The notes beneath the pieces are model-generated. The model was not told where the DNA came from, did no database searches, and was given only the letters and a program-made list of their open reading frames with translations. Position numbers and translations under genes: made by a program. Below are positions 7,406-16,052 of a stretch of DNA of 41,324 bases, one piece after another. Positions within the stretch are counted from its first letter, which is position 1. The number at the start of each line of letters is the position of its first letter. Origin of the DNA: an uncultured Porphyromonadaceae bacterium (lineage in GTDB: Bacteria > Bacteroidota > Bacteroidia > Bacteroidales > Muribaculaceae); assembly GCA_900541555.1 (NCBI GenBank), contig UQKE01000014.1, positions 1 through 41,324 of the forward strand, written 5' to 3'.

Positions 7406-10400
7406 CTTATCCGCAAAATTGTCCTTCCGATTGACATAAACCTCAAACAAATTATAGCCCAATCAATAACATCTTCGACATCGCGGTAAAGAAAATCGCC
7501 GCTTTCCGCCACTCGCTGCGCGGCGTCCGCGCGTTGAGCGTAATTGCCCACTTTCAATCGCATTTGCGTGGCGATGTCGGCGGCTTCCTCCAAAATGCCG
7601 CGGTATCTGCCCGGCTCTGCAAGATTCTCATAGCTCCGCCACAGCAGGTAGCGCAGCTCGTTGTCGGAGAGCGTCACGCCGGTGAAGCCCTCGAACCCTA
7701 TCTTGCGGAGCATGTCCAAGAAGAACGATTTGATTTTCTGCCACCAGCTCGCGTTAACGTTCTCGAAGTCCGTATCTTCCGCCAACGAAGCCAAATATTC
7801 TTCGGTGGCAGTGCGGAAGTCCCAACCGTGCTTCGCGGAAAGCCCTGCAATGCGACGGCGCACATCCTCGTCGGCGTTTTGGTAGACGTCGTCGAGGAAC
7901 GTGTCGAAGCGGTCGCCGAACAGGCGGCGCAACCCGTAATGCCCCACGGCTTCATGCAGCAGCGTCTGCTCGGCGTCGAAAGTGCTCGCGTGGTTCGGCA
8001 CGACGATGGTTATCTTGCCGGTGCTGCGCGAGTAGAAACCCTTGGCTTTTGCCCGCCTGCCTTGCAAAGTGCTTGCATCCGTGACGATTTCCACGTTGCC
8101 GAGGTGCAATTTCTCCGCCAACGCGCTGACGCGCTCCGCCATGCGGCGGCGTTCGCGCTCTGCAAATTCCCTGCGCTGCCGCGCTGTGCGTGTGGGCTTG
8201 CCCGACAACCTCGCTCGCGGATCGTTCGCCATGGACAAGCCGTCGTCGTCCAATGCGCCGTTTCCGACACGAAAAACTTCCTCCCCGATGTTTGGATTTT
8301 CAAAATTCCTCACTATATTTGTGGCAGAGGAAAGTTCTTGATTATTTGTAGCGTCCGCAATGGGAGCGGAGGAGCTTAAATAGTCAAGGGCTTTTTCTTT
8401 ATCTGCATATAGCAATTTTCCACCATTTATCCAAGACAGCACTCCTTTGTTGTTTTTGTCAAATATAGACGTGATAAGGTTTAAATCTTGAACTTCACCT
8501 TTCCTAATATCTATGGAAACGAGTGCATTTTTCCCATTTATTGGCATCTCGGTTAAAATAGCATAACCGTTTTCATAACTGCCTTTAAATACTGCAATCG
8601 GATTTGCAACGTAGCGCGGCAAATCTTTCACGTCCTGTATGGAATACTTGTGCGACTTAGCTTTTTTTATCAGTTTGTTGCCATATAGCGCAATGTTCCT
8701 GTCAGGGATTCCGGTTGCGAGCAATACAGCGGAGGGTCTGCCAAGCATCAATATCGTGCTGTCGGCATTCTCCTCGGTCAATCCGTCCAACTGCTCGTTG
8801 AACCGCTCGTTCACTTCCGCTAACTCGTCAGACTGCTCGCGGTAAAGCAAGCCGTCCGGATTCCGCAAACTGAATCGGATATCTTCGTTGTCGGCGGAAA
8901 ATGCCCCCGTGTTACCGGTGGCGCTCTTGATTTGGGTGGTCGTTTTCACGATGTAAGTATGAGCTACATCTGCCATTCTTATTCCGTCGTGAGCCCCGGG
9001 ATATAAACGGTTTTGGAATTTTTCATACAATTCATTCGTGAGATATTCCTTATTACTCCCTCTTCCCAAGTCAATATCATAATTTTCTCTCAAGAAATCA
9101 CAGAATTTTTTTGAAGTGGTGCGTTTTCCCAACGGCAACAAATCTATCAGTTTTGAAGATCGCAAATAGACGGACTTTATTTCTCCGTATTCTCCTGTAA
9201 CATCATCGAATGAATAGTCTTTTGCAGCGGATGGAGAGGAAGTGAACCAAAATCCATTATTTCCTCCGTAGAAATTATGCCCATATTCAAAAACAGTTCC
9301 CATTTTTTTAGGGCTACCTCTATACACCACCCTCGGCTCGCCGTTTTCATCAACAACTTTCGACGAGTTTGTTTGCAGAATTGAAACCAATCGCTTATCT
9401 TTGATGCCGGAAACAACAGTCTCCTTGTCTGAAACGTCCGCTTTTACGCCGTCAGTAAGATTAAGGAGGCTGTTTTTTTCTATCTCTGTCAAAGCATGAT
9501 CATAATAGCTTCCTCCATTTTTCCGACCGACAACCAATTTGGCGGTATAATCTGCACCGTCAATGGTTAGTCCAACGACATAATAACGGTAACTGTCAAA
9601 TTTCGTGCCTTTTTCATTAGGCACTTCATCGATAAAAATGGCATTTTCTATCATTTGAGGAATATATGCTATCGATTTCAAATGAATGTCGTTCTCTGCA
9701 TCGTGGTGTGCCACCTTGCGAGAAGCACGAGTGACATTTATGATATCGCCGGTATCTTTATTTGCATATTCTCCTCTTAATGAATTGACAATATAATCTT
9801 CCGCCGACTTGCTGTTCAATTCGTATTTCCCTTGATAGTCATTGTCGGAGACAACAACCGGTTCGCTCTTCCTCAATTTCTCGATTCTCGCCGCTTTCTC
9901 CCAATCGCCAAACCACTGCTTGAACGCCCGAGTGCGCACCTGCGCCCATTGCCTTTCCGTCAGATTGGTCGGCTTGCCGTTTGGAGCTTTCATGTAAGTG
10001 CCGTCGGCTTTTGCGCGGTCGATTATGGATTGCTCTTCGATCGTCCGTGCAGGGTTCACGCCCTCCAAGAGGTCGCTCACCACGCGGTCTGCGACTTCCT
10101 CCGCCGTTGAGAAGCGGATGTGCAGGAAGTCGGCCACGGCTTTCCAAAAGCGCCGCAACGCTTCTTTCACTTGCTCCAATGCCGCAATTGCCTCCGCTTT
10201 GCCCACGACCGCGCCCCGACCGCCGGCAATCTTGCGTTGTTGCTCGCGCAAGCGTTCCGCTCCGCGCCGTCCCGAATACGTTGCCAACACCTCGTCGGCT
10301 ATCTCGTCGTCTGTCGCCAGCTCCGGATAGCGCGATTTGGTTTCTTCCCATGCCGGTGTGCCTTTCATCAGCCCGACGACGTTGCGCCATTCTCCGGCAT

Positions 10401-13400
10401 TGCCATGCCGCAACGCGCTTGCCCAAAGGTGGGAGTACTCGTGGATTGGCGTTTCTGCCGATGCAATGCGCGGATCGATGTAGATGCGCCCTCCTATGGT
10501 GAAGCCGTACGCTTCGCCGTGCGGCGTGCGGAAAAACCGAGCCTTGTCGACAATCTGCAAGTCGTCCTCGTTGAATATCACATAGTTTTTCGCCTTGTCC
10601 TTGCGTCCGCCGTTTCGGTATTGGGCAGGATAGGAGATGCCGACGAAGCCCAAGCCGTGCAAGAACTCCGAAGCGCCCCTGTCGCCCAAGTAGGCGGCGA
10701 TCGTCCCGTAAAGGGTTTCGCCGTCCTCCGCCTCGCCGAAGCTGTCGCTCAAATCGCGGCGGAGCATTTCGCGAGCCGTGTTGTCGTTGTAAGAGCCGTC
10801 CTCGTCCGTTTCCAATATCCGGCGGAACACCGCCTCTGCCATTGCTTCCTTGTCGAGCGTTTCCGGCAGCGGATTGCCGTATTCCAAATAGTTGCTTCCG
10901 TTGTCATCGGGTATCTCGACGGTGTAGAGAAGGCGGCTGTTGTTTACTTGGAAATCATTCCCATGCAACATGGCAAGTTCCGACAAGTTCTTTTTCCAAC
11001 CTTCGGCATATAACTTGTTCCCTATCTGTTCGTCATATTCAAGAGAATTTCTCCATTCATATTCCAAATCAGCCTTTGCCTCTTCAAAACTGTAACCCAA
11101 TTCCATTTTCTCCACTACGGACAAAACTACGTTATAAGGTCTTACTCCTTCATTGTAAAGTCGTAGTATTTCACCGATGGAATGTCCTTTATAGCTTATC
11201 CTGCCTCGTTTCTGCGTGGCATAACCCTTGCCGATTCCTTCCACCTCGGTCACATACGTGCCCCAACCGTAAGCCTGCGCTCCTTCGCCCTCGCCCATGT
11301 GGCTGTGGTCGAAGCGGTCGAAGTCTGCCCCCGAGCCGTGGAACACGCGGTGTTCACGCAATTTCGCGTCGGCTTTTATTGCATCTTCCGCATCTTTGCG
11401 TATCTTTGCAGCGTCGGTGCTGAGGATAGCGTTTTGGACGTGTGTATCAGGGACGGTTCTTTGCCGGGCATTGGTAGCCTCAGATGACTTTTCAGCCCAC
11501 ATGGTTATGGTTTCCATATCATCGGGGCTGTTTTTGTATTCTTTTTCCACTACCACCACATAGCCGTTGCTCAAATTCTTGTAGAACCGTATAGACTCAC
11601 GCCCACTTGCATCGGTTGATGCTTTCTTAACATAATCGGGAGCAGTCATGATATATGGGATAAGTTCCGCATCTTCATCACGCAAAGGGATACTGTTTTT
11701 ATTCAGCTTGTTGCCTCCCACACCATGATTCTTCAATGCGTGTGCTATGCCGTTTGCCGTTATGTTATGGCTGTCAAAGTCGCGCCCCATCGCCTCCTTT
11801 ACTTTACGCTGCGTACTTTCAGGCAATTCTATGGTGAACACTCTGCCTCGCCTATTGCCTTTTATCCAGTTGCGAATGGCGTTGGCAGCCTTTGCAAGGC
11901 TGTCAATCATGGCTTGCGTCCTGACTTGCTCGCCTTGTCCGCTTGCCAAGTCGATCATGCGTTGACCGGCATCCACGTCGGTTATCACCTCCAATCCGCT
12001 TTGGCGCAACCTTTCGACGATGACATCGCGCAATGCCGCTTCTTCCGCCGTTGGCACGACGATTTCCCCCGTCTTTTGGAACAACATGGAGTTTCCGCTT
12101 TCCCGACGTGCAATCTCATCGATAATCTGTGGCAGGGAGGGAATGCCATCCTCGTTGCCATTACCTGCTTCCATCTCCCATTCGAACATATCATCCGACA
12201 GGGTTTCACCTTTGCCTCCCATCAATTCGTTTAGAATGCGTTCCGCATCCATATACAGGTCTCCCTCGTAGTTGAAGTCCACAAGGTTGCGAACGGCATC
12301 TTCGTCCACGTCCTTGCCTTTCTCACGTCTCGCCTTTTTAAGGGCTTCGGCGTATGCTTGCTCATATCGCTCATGCAACTTCTCTGCGGCATCCTTTTGC
12401 TTGGCTTGCGCATTGTCGCCGGTGTCGGCGAACAATGAATCTTGCCGAGGAGCTGCGCCATTTTCCTTGCCGGATGCTGCCGTATCGGAGGTGTCAGCTT
12501 GCCCTATCGGTTGACTTGCTTCTTTGTTTACTCCCTTGTATTCGGCAAAAGGCTTCGTCTTGCGTCGGCTGCTGTCAATCCATTTCTCGAACTCGTCAAT
12601 GGTCACAGGAGTGCAGACAAGTTTGCGCTTTTCTGCCCATCCTTTTTCGTAATTGCTGAAATAAGCATCTTGCGCTTCCGCTTCGTCATTGAAGCCGAGC
12701 ATCACTTTGTGTTCGTCGAACGTTCCGTCCTCGTTGTATTGGTCGACGACAAAAACGTTTTGCCCGTCCCAATTGTCGAGATTGTCGGATAAGAACACAT
12801 CGATATGGTCGCCATCCACGCCCTCCGTTCCGCGCATGTAGCCGTAGGTGTTGTTCATGGTGGTTTGCCACGGTTTTCCGTTGGCATCCACGCCGCTGCG
12901 CACAGAGCCTTTGGGATTCTCAATCGTGATGTCGAAAACTCCGACACGTACATGCCCCTTCTTGTAGTTGCCGGCTTCTTTTTGCCCGTCGGTCGGGTTG
13001 GTGTCTGTTTCTGCCTCCGCCTGCGAAACTTTTTCGCCCAAAGTTTGCGAAATGCCCGAATCGGCAGTATCTTTGTTGTCAAGAAGTTCAGACGAATTGA
13101 TACCGAGCGGGGCTGTGTTATTATCGGCTTGGGTTGCAGTCCGCGAATCGTCAAGGGAAACCGATTTCTCGCTCTGCGTTTCGGATGCAGACTGCACTTT
13201 CTCGTTTATCCAACTTATTGCATTTTTCTGCAACAGGTTGGATATTCTTTTTTTGGTCTTTTCCTGATTGGAAACAACCACTTCCATGCCGTCTTGTGAT
13301 ACGGTGACGGATGTGAAATAATAAAATCGGGAGCCGTCGGGCTTTGCAAATGTCTTTACATAGACATACGATGAGCCTCTTTCAGCTTCATTCCCTTCTC

Positions 13401-15786
13401 CGGCTTCGCTGTTGTCCTCTATGATGATGTCAGGGTTTTCAAGCGTCGGCTTTATCATTCCGAGTTTGCCGTTGCGCCCTTGCCGCATGAGCTTGGCGAA
13501 TTGGTGTTCTCCCATTTTTACTTCGCCGATCGGCGTGTTGACGCGGCCATTTTCGCCAAATAGCGCATCCCAATTCTCAATGGTGAGTTCTATTTCGGGC
13601 GCTACTTCGGCATTCTCTTCCATGTTGGCAATGAGCACCAACGCATCTTCTTCGGTCAGCTTTTCTTCCCTGCTTTCTGTTGCCTCAATTTCTGTTTGTA
13701 CATTTCCACTTTCTCGGCTATTCTCGCTTCTTCTGCCGTTTCCGCCAGTTCCTCCTGCACTGTCGGGATATTGCTCTCCGCCCTCGCTTCGTTCTCCTGC
13801 CGGAGCATTTCCGCCGCTTCCTCGTCGCCCTTCGCGGCTTCGCGGAGAATTGCCACCCAATATATCGCTTCGAATTTGTCCATCATATCTGAAATCGTTT
13901 GCTAAGTTGAATTCCTTTATCGTTTCGTCGATTGCTTCCGCCAACGGCAGCGGCGTGTTGTCGGGCTTTTCGAACAACGTCTCTTCCTGCCGTCCCTGCA
14001 CGAGGTCGAAGATGCGGTTGAACGCGCCCTGCAACAGCCGTTGCGTTTGCGCCTTGTATGCGGAAGACAACAGCAACGCAAAGTTGCTGAATCTTTCCGA
14101 AGGCAGATAGCTTTCTCCCGTCGCGTCGTCGAAAGCGTATTGCATCCGCCACGTCTCTGCGGCTATGCGAGCCTCCTTGTAGTTCTTCGCGTTGGCGAAC
14201 GCCTCGAAATGCGACAGGGCGTAATACGCCTGTATCGACATCTGCACCTCCGGCAGTATGCGGTCGCTTTCGGGCGAATCGAAATCGCGCCACATCGTGG
14301 CGAGTATCGCCTTTTGCGCTTTTGCCGGCAACGCCTCGAACATCGTTTCCAATTGCGTGATGCTGTCTTGGAATATGCCTTGCAGCATGATGCCGCGCAA
14401 ATCGTTCTTCGCTTCCCCCGTGAGGCTTCCGTTCGGGGCGAACGCGCTGCGGTATTGCGTGTCGGTGATGATTCCTTTCGAGTTCATCCACCGCAACGCC
14501 TCTTGCCCGTTTGTGTCGAGCAATTGCGAGAACGACGCTTCTTCATCGCCGCCTTGCAACAGCTTCGAAGCGAAAATGCCCATGTCGCCGCCCAATTTCT
14601 GCACGGTGTTCTTGGGTCTTATCCGCTCGATGCCTCCCGTTTCGGTGTCGGATGCCACGAATTGCCCGAGTTCGATCGCCTTGCCGTCCGGCACGTCTAT
14701 CATGTTCACCAATACCGGCTGTTCCATGCTCTCGATATCTTCCGGGGAGAAGCCGAAACCGTCGGCGTGTTCGGCAAGATACTGCTTGTAGCGTGCCGCT
14801 TCTTGCGGATGCGATTGCCACATCTCGCGCAATGCCGCGCTGCGGTTGTTCCCTTGTATCACTTCCCCCCGCGTGTTCACCGTCGGAGAGCCGGAATAAG
14901 CCGTTGCTCCGCCCGTTATTTCTTCCGCCCTGATGTTTCCTGCCATTCTTCGGGCAGCCGCCACGCTGTCGGCTTCCTTGCGTTCTTTCGGCTGCGCTTC
15001 GTCCAAGAAATGCAACGGATTCCTGCGTCCGTCGATATGGCTCGGTTGCAATTGGCTTGCGTCGATTATCGCCCAATTCCCGACAGGAATATCGCGGTCG
15101 CTGAACTTCACGCGCGATTCCTTTCCCAAGAGGCGCGGCACTTCCGCTTGCCTTTCCACAACATGCCCGTTGACGCGGCGGTAGCCTCTGGCGCGAGCGT
15201 CGGATGCCTTGTCGTCCACCATGTCGGGCACGCCGCCAAGCATCTCGCGTTCGATCCGCGCGGCTTCCTCTCGCTGCCTCCTCTCCGCCGCTTCCGCTTC
15301 GCGGCGAGCTTTTGCAGCTTCTTCCGCCTCGCGGCGCAGACGCGCGTTTTCGTCTGCCTTGCGGTTGAGCGGAACGAGCGCGATGCGCTTCCAATGGTCG
15401 AGAACGGAGCGGGCATTGCCTATCGCCGCCATGCGCTCGCGTTCGGCCGCTATTTTCTCCGAAGGTGTCGTTCCTGCCCGTGGTTTCGCCTTTTCCGCCT
15501 TTTTAAGCGCGGCTTCCTTGTCGGCGACCATGCTGTCGACAACCCTTTTCGCCAAGGCTTCGTCGCCCGCTTCTTCCACGATCGCGTCCCAAGCCGTGTC
15601 GGCATCGGCGGCTTCATACATCAGTTCGCCGTCGTCGCCTCGCGGAATACGGGAAAGGGCGCTTGGCTCGGCAGGAGATGGCGGCTCGGAGGTCTCGACG
15701 TTTGTCTCCGCTTCCGCCGCAACGGGAGAGGAGGTGGCATTTAAATCCATGGCTTGTATTTCCTCCGCCGGCAATACCGCAACCAT
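7360..15786 (-). CDS. Giant polyvalent protein of phage/conjugative-element type
   Basis: About 2,808 residues from ATG 15786. The frame is open to a GTG at 15843, but that lies inside the tRNA terminator. Modules in order, residue numbers counted from 15843: DdrB/ParB-like domain (about 245-430; VIQGNNRSAALREM); barnase/EndoU/RelE-like nuclease-type module (about 730-885); inorganic-pyrophosphatase-like module (about 960-1070; GVDGDHIDVFL); a second nuclease-like module (about 1320-1455); ADP-ribosyltransferase (about 1493-1768; VFHGSGADFDRF, YGWGTYVT); zincin (HEYSH near 1801); large-polyvalent-protein linker domains (about 1953-2158); a second ART (about 2158-2325; VVYRGSPKKMG); MuF-C-like domain (about 2337-2522); a second zincin-like domain (HEAVGH near 2632). 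Such proteins are injected with phage or plasmid DNA to counter host defences. The usual N-terminal methylase/helicase part is absent, and no phage or transfer genes are near. GC content switches several times along the gene. Confidence 0.8.
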   Translation of the reverse strand: MVAVLPAEEIQAMDLNATSSPVAAEAETNVETSEPPSPAEPSALSRIPRGDDGELMYEAADADTAWDAIVEEAGDEALAKRVVDSMVADKEAALKKAEKAKPRAGTTPSEKIAAERERMAAIGNARSVLDHWKRIALVPLNRKADENARLRREAEEAAKARREAEAAERRQREEAARIEREMLGGVPDMVDDKASDARARGYRRVNGHVVERQAEVPRLLGKESRVKFSDRDIPVGNWAIIDASQLQPSHIDGRRNPLHFLDEAQPKERKEADSVAAARRMAGNIRAEEITGGATAYSGSPTVNTRGEVIQGNNRSAALREMWQSHPQEAARYKQYLAEHADGFGFSPEDIESMEQPVLVNMIDVPDGKAIELGQFVASDTETGGIERIRPKNTVQKLGGDMGIFASKLLQGGDEEASFSQLLDTNGQEALRWMNSKGIITDTQYRSAFAPNGSLTGEAKNDLRGIMLQGIFQDSITQLETMFEALPAKAQKAILATMWRDFDSPESDRILPEVQMSIQAYYALSHFEAFANAKNYKEARIAAETWRMQYAFDDATGESYLPSERFSNFALLLSSAYKAQTQRLLQGAFNRIFDLVQGRQEETLFEKPDNTPLPLAEAIDETIKEFNLANDFRYDGQIRSDILGGNSPRSREGRRGSGGNAPAGERSEGGEQYPDSAGGTGGNGRRSENSRESGNVQTEIEATESREEKLTEEDALVLIANMEENAEVAPEIELTIENWDALFGENGRVNTPIGEVKMGEHQFAKLMRQGRNGKLGMIKPTLENPDIIIEDNSEAGEGNEAERGSSYVYVKTFAKPDGSRFYYFTSVTVSQDGMEVVVSNQEKTKKRISNLLQKNAISWINEKVQSASETQSEKSVSLDDSRTATQADNNTAPLGINSSELLDNKDTADSGISQTLGEKVSQAEAETDTNPTDGQKEAGNYKKGHVRVGVFDITIENPKGSVRSGVDANGKPWQTTMNNTYGYMRGTEGVDGDHIDVFLSDNLDNWDGQNVFVVDQYNEDGTFDEHKVMLGFNDEAEAQDAYFSNYEKGWAEKRKLVCTPVTIDEFEKWIDSSRRKTKPFAEYKGVNKEASQPIGQADTSDTAASGKENGAAPRQDSLFADTGDNAQAKQKDAAEKLHERYEQAYAEALKKARREKGKDVDEDAVRNLVDFNYEGDLYMDAERILNELMGGKGETLSDDMFEWEMEAGNGNEDGIPSLPQIIDEIARRESGNSMLFQKTGEIVVPTAEEAALRDVIVERLRQSGLEVITDVDAGQRMIDLASGQGEQVRTQAMIDSLAKAANAIRNWIKGNRRGRVFTIELPESTQRKVKEAMGRDFDSHNITANGIAHALKNHGVGGNKLNKNSIPLRDEDAELIPYIMTAPDYVKKASTDASGRESIRFYKNLSNGYVVVVEKEYKNSPDDMETITMWAEKSSEATNARQRTVPDTHVQNAILSTDAAKIRKDAEDAIKADAKLREHRVFHGSGADFDRFDHSHMGEGEGAQAYGWGTYVTEVEGIGKGYATQKRGRISYKGHSIGEILRLYNEGVRPYNVVLSVVEKMELGYSFEEAKADLEYEWRNSLEYDEQIGNKLYAEGWKKNLSELAMLHGNDFQVNNSRLLYTVEIPDDNGSNYLEYGNPLPETLDKEAMAEAVFRRILETDEDGSYNDNTAREMLRRDLSDSFGEAEDGETLYGTIAAYLGDRGASEFLHGLGFVGISYPAQYRNGGRKDKAKNYVIFNEDDLQIVDKARFFRTPHGEAYGFTIGGRIYIDPRIASAETPIHEYSHLWASALRHGNAGEWRNVVGLMKGTPAWEETKSRYPELATDDEIADEVLATYSGRRGAERLREQQRKIAGGRGAVVGKAEAIAALEQVKEALRRFWKAVADFLHIRFSTAEEVADRVVSDLLEGVNPARTIEEQSIIDRAKADGTYMKAPNGKPTNLTERQWAQVRTRAFKQWFGDWEKAARIEKLRKSEPVVVSDNDYQGKYELNSKSAEDYIVNSLRGEYANKDTGDIINVTRASRKVAHHDAENDIHLKSIAYIPQMIENAIFIDEVPNEKGTKFDSYRYYVVGLTIDGADYTAKLVVGRKNGGSYYDHALTEIEKNSLLNLTDGVKADVSDKETVVSGIKDKRLVSILQTNSSKVVDENGEPRVVYRGSPKKMGTVFEYGHNFYGGNNGFWFTSSPSAAKDYSFDDVTGEYGEIKSVYLRSSKLIDLLPLGKRTTSKKFCDFLRENYDIDLGRGSNKEYLTNELYEKFQNRLYPGAHDGIRMADVAHTYIVKTTTQIKSATGNTGAFSADNEDIRFSLRNPDGLLYREQSDELAEVNERFNEQLDGLTEENADSTILMLGRPSAVLLATGIPDRNIALYGNKLIKKAKSHKYSIQDVKDLPRYVANPIAVFKGSYENGYAILTEMPINGKNALVSIDIRKGEVQDLNLITSIFDKNNKGVLSWINGGKLLYADKEKALDYLSSSAPIADATNNQELSSATNIVRNFENPNIGEEVFRVGNGALDDDGLSMANDPRARLSGKPTRTARQRREFAERERRRMAERVSALAEKLHLGNVEIVTDASTLQGRRAKAKGFYSRSTGKITIVVPNHASTFDAEQTLLHEAVGHYGLRRLFGDRFDTFLDDVYQNADEDVRRRIAGLSAKHGWDFRTATEEYLASLAEDTDFENVNASWWQKIKSFFLDMLRKIGFEGFTGVTLSDNELRYLLWRSYENLAEPGRYRGILEEAADIATQMRLKVGNYAQRADAAQRVAESGDFLYRDVEDVIDWAIICLRFMSIGRTILRIRKNPNSHSPTANQSR
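8314..8397 (+). other. Antisense promoter-box/hairpin D/T-tract inside the giant gene
   Basis: On the plus strand: TATATTTG (8314-8321), then hairpin D (8333-8392) with a 15-bp outer stem AGTTCTTGATTATTT / AAATAGTCAAGGGCT, 6- and 7-nt internal loops, inner stem TCCGC/GCGGA, then TTTTTC. Total length (60 nt) and every segment length equal hairpin B at 7249-7308. On the minus strand the same bases encode the linker between DKEK and NIV in the MuF-C-like region of the giant protein. Confidence 0.4.
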
Positions 15787-15833
15787 GCTTCCGCGCACGG
15801 GACTGTCGAATAACGTCTCTTCCCTTTGAATAC

Positions 15834-15873
15834 AAAAAAGCACTGAAATTCGCTTATGCTACTTTCAGTGCTT
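15834..15873 (-). terminator. Intrinsic terminator of tRNA-Arg(UCU)
   Basis: An 11-bp perfect stem AAGCACTGAAA / TTTCAGTGCTT is followed on the minus strand by T6 (plus A6 at 15834-15839). It ends the tRNA transcript and places the giant gene beyond a terminator. Confidence 0.8.
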
Positions 15874-15880
15874 TCATTGT

Positions 15881-15957
15881 TGGTGATCCAGGCGGGATTC
15901 GAACCCACGACCCACAGCTTAGAAGGCTGTTGCTCTATCCAGCTGAGCTACTGGACC
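15881..15957 (-). tRNA. tRNA-Arg (anticodon UCU)
   Basis: A 77-nt cloverleaf including an encoded CCA. Acceptor GGTCCAG/CTGGATC, D-arm GCTC/GAGC, anticodon stem ACAGC/GCTGT around CTTCTAA, T-arm GTGGG-TTCGAAT-CCCGC, discriminator A. Unlike the ACG pair, CCA is encoded. Its 3' end faces the giant gene, as expected for a tRNA attachment site, but no second copy of the tRNA 3' end was found. Confidence 0.96.
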
Positions 15958-15969
15958 CGAAAAACGGTG

Positions 15970-15977
15970 CAAAGGTA
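15970..15977 (-). promoter_or_regulatory. Promoter -7 box for tRNA-Arg(UCU)
   Basis: TACCTTTG on the minus strand, 12 bases before the tRNA, fits TAnnTTTG. Confidence 0.7.
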
Positions 15978-16052
15978 GCCGAATCTTCGCAATTGTGCAA
16001 CCCGTTGCGCCGATTTCTTTTTATGAGATTTTGCAAGTCCTGTCCCCGACTC

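Noticed and set aside
7534..8379. Plus-strand ORF of 281 codons
   Set aside because: Shadow of the giant gene's C-terminal zincin region; no recognisable domain or promoter.
11395..11430. Another plus-strand TATCTTTG box followed by a small hairpin inside the giant gene
   Set aside because: The stem is short, lacks the 60-nt geometry and T tract of units B and D, and can arise by chance from the codons.
14041..15744. Long plus-strand ORF of 567 codons
   Set aside because: It is the mirror of the GC-rich giant gene; the composition is His/Arg-rich without domains, typical of a shadow frame.
15881..15957. att site with a direct repeat of the tRNA-Arg(UCU) 3' end
   Set aside because: I looked for the T-arm/acceptor sequence again between 6900 and 7400 and found none, so integration at this tRNA remains unproven.
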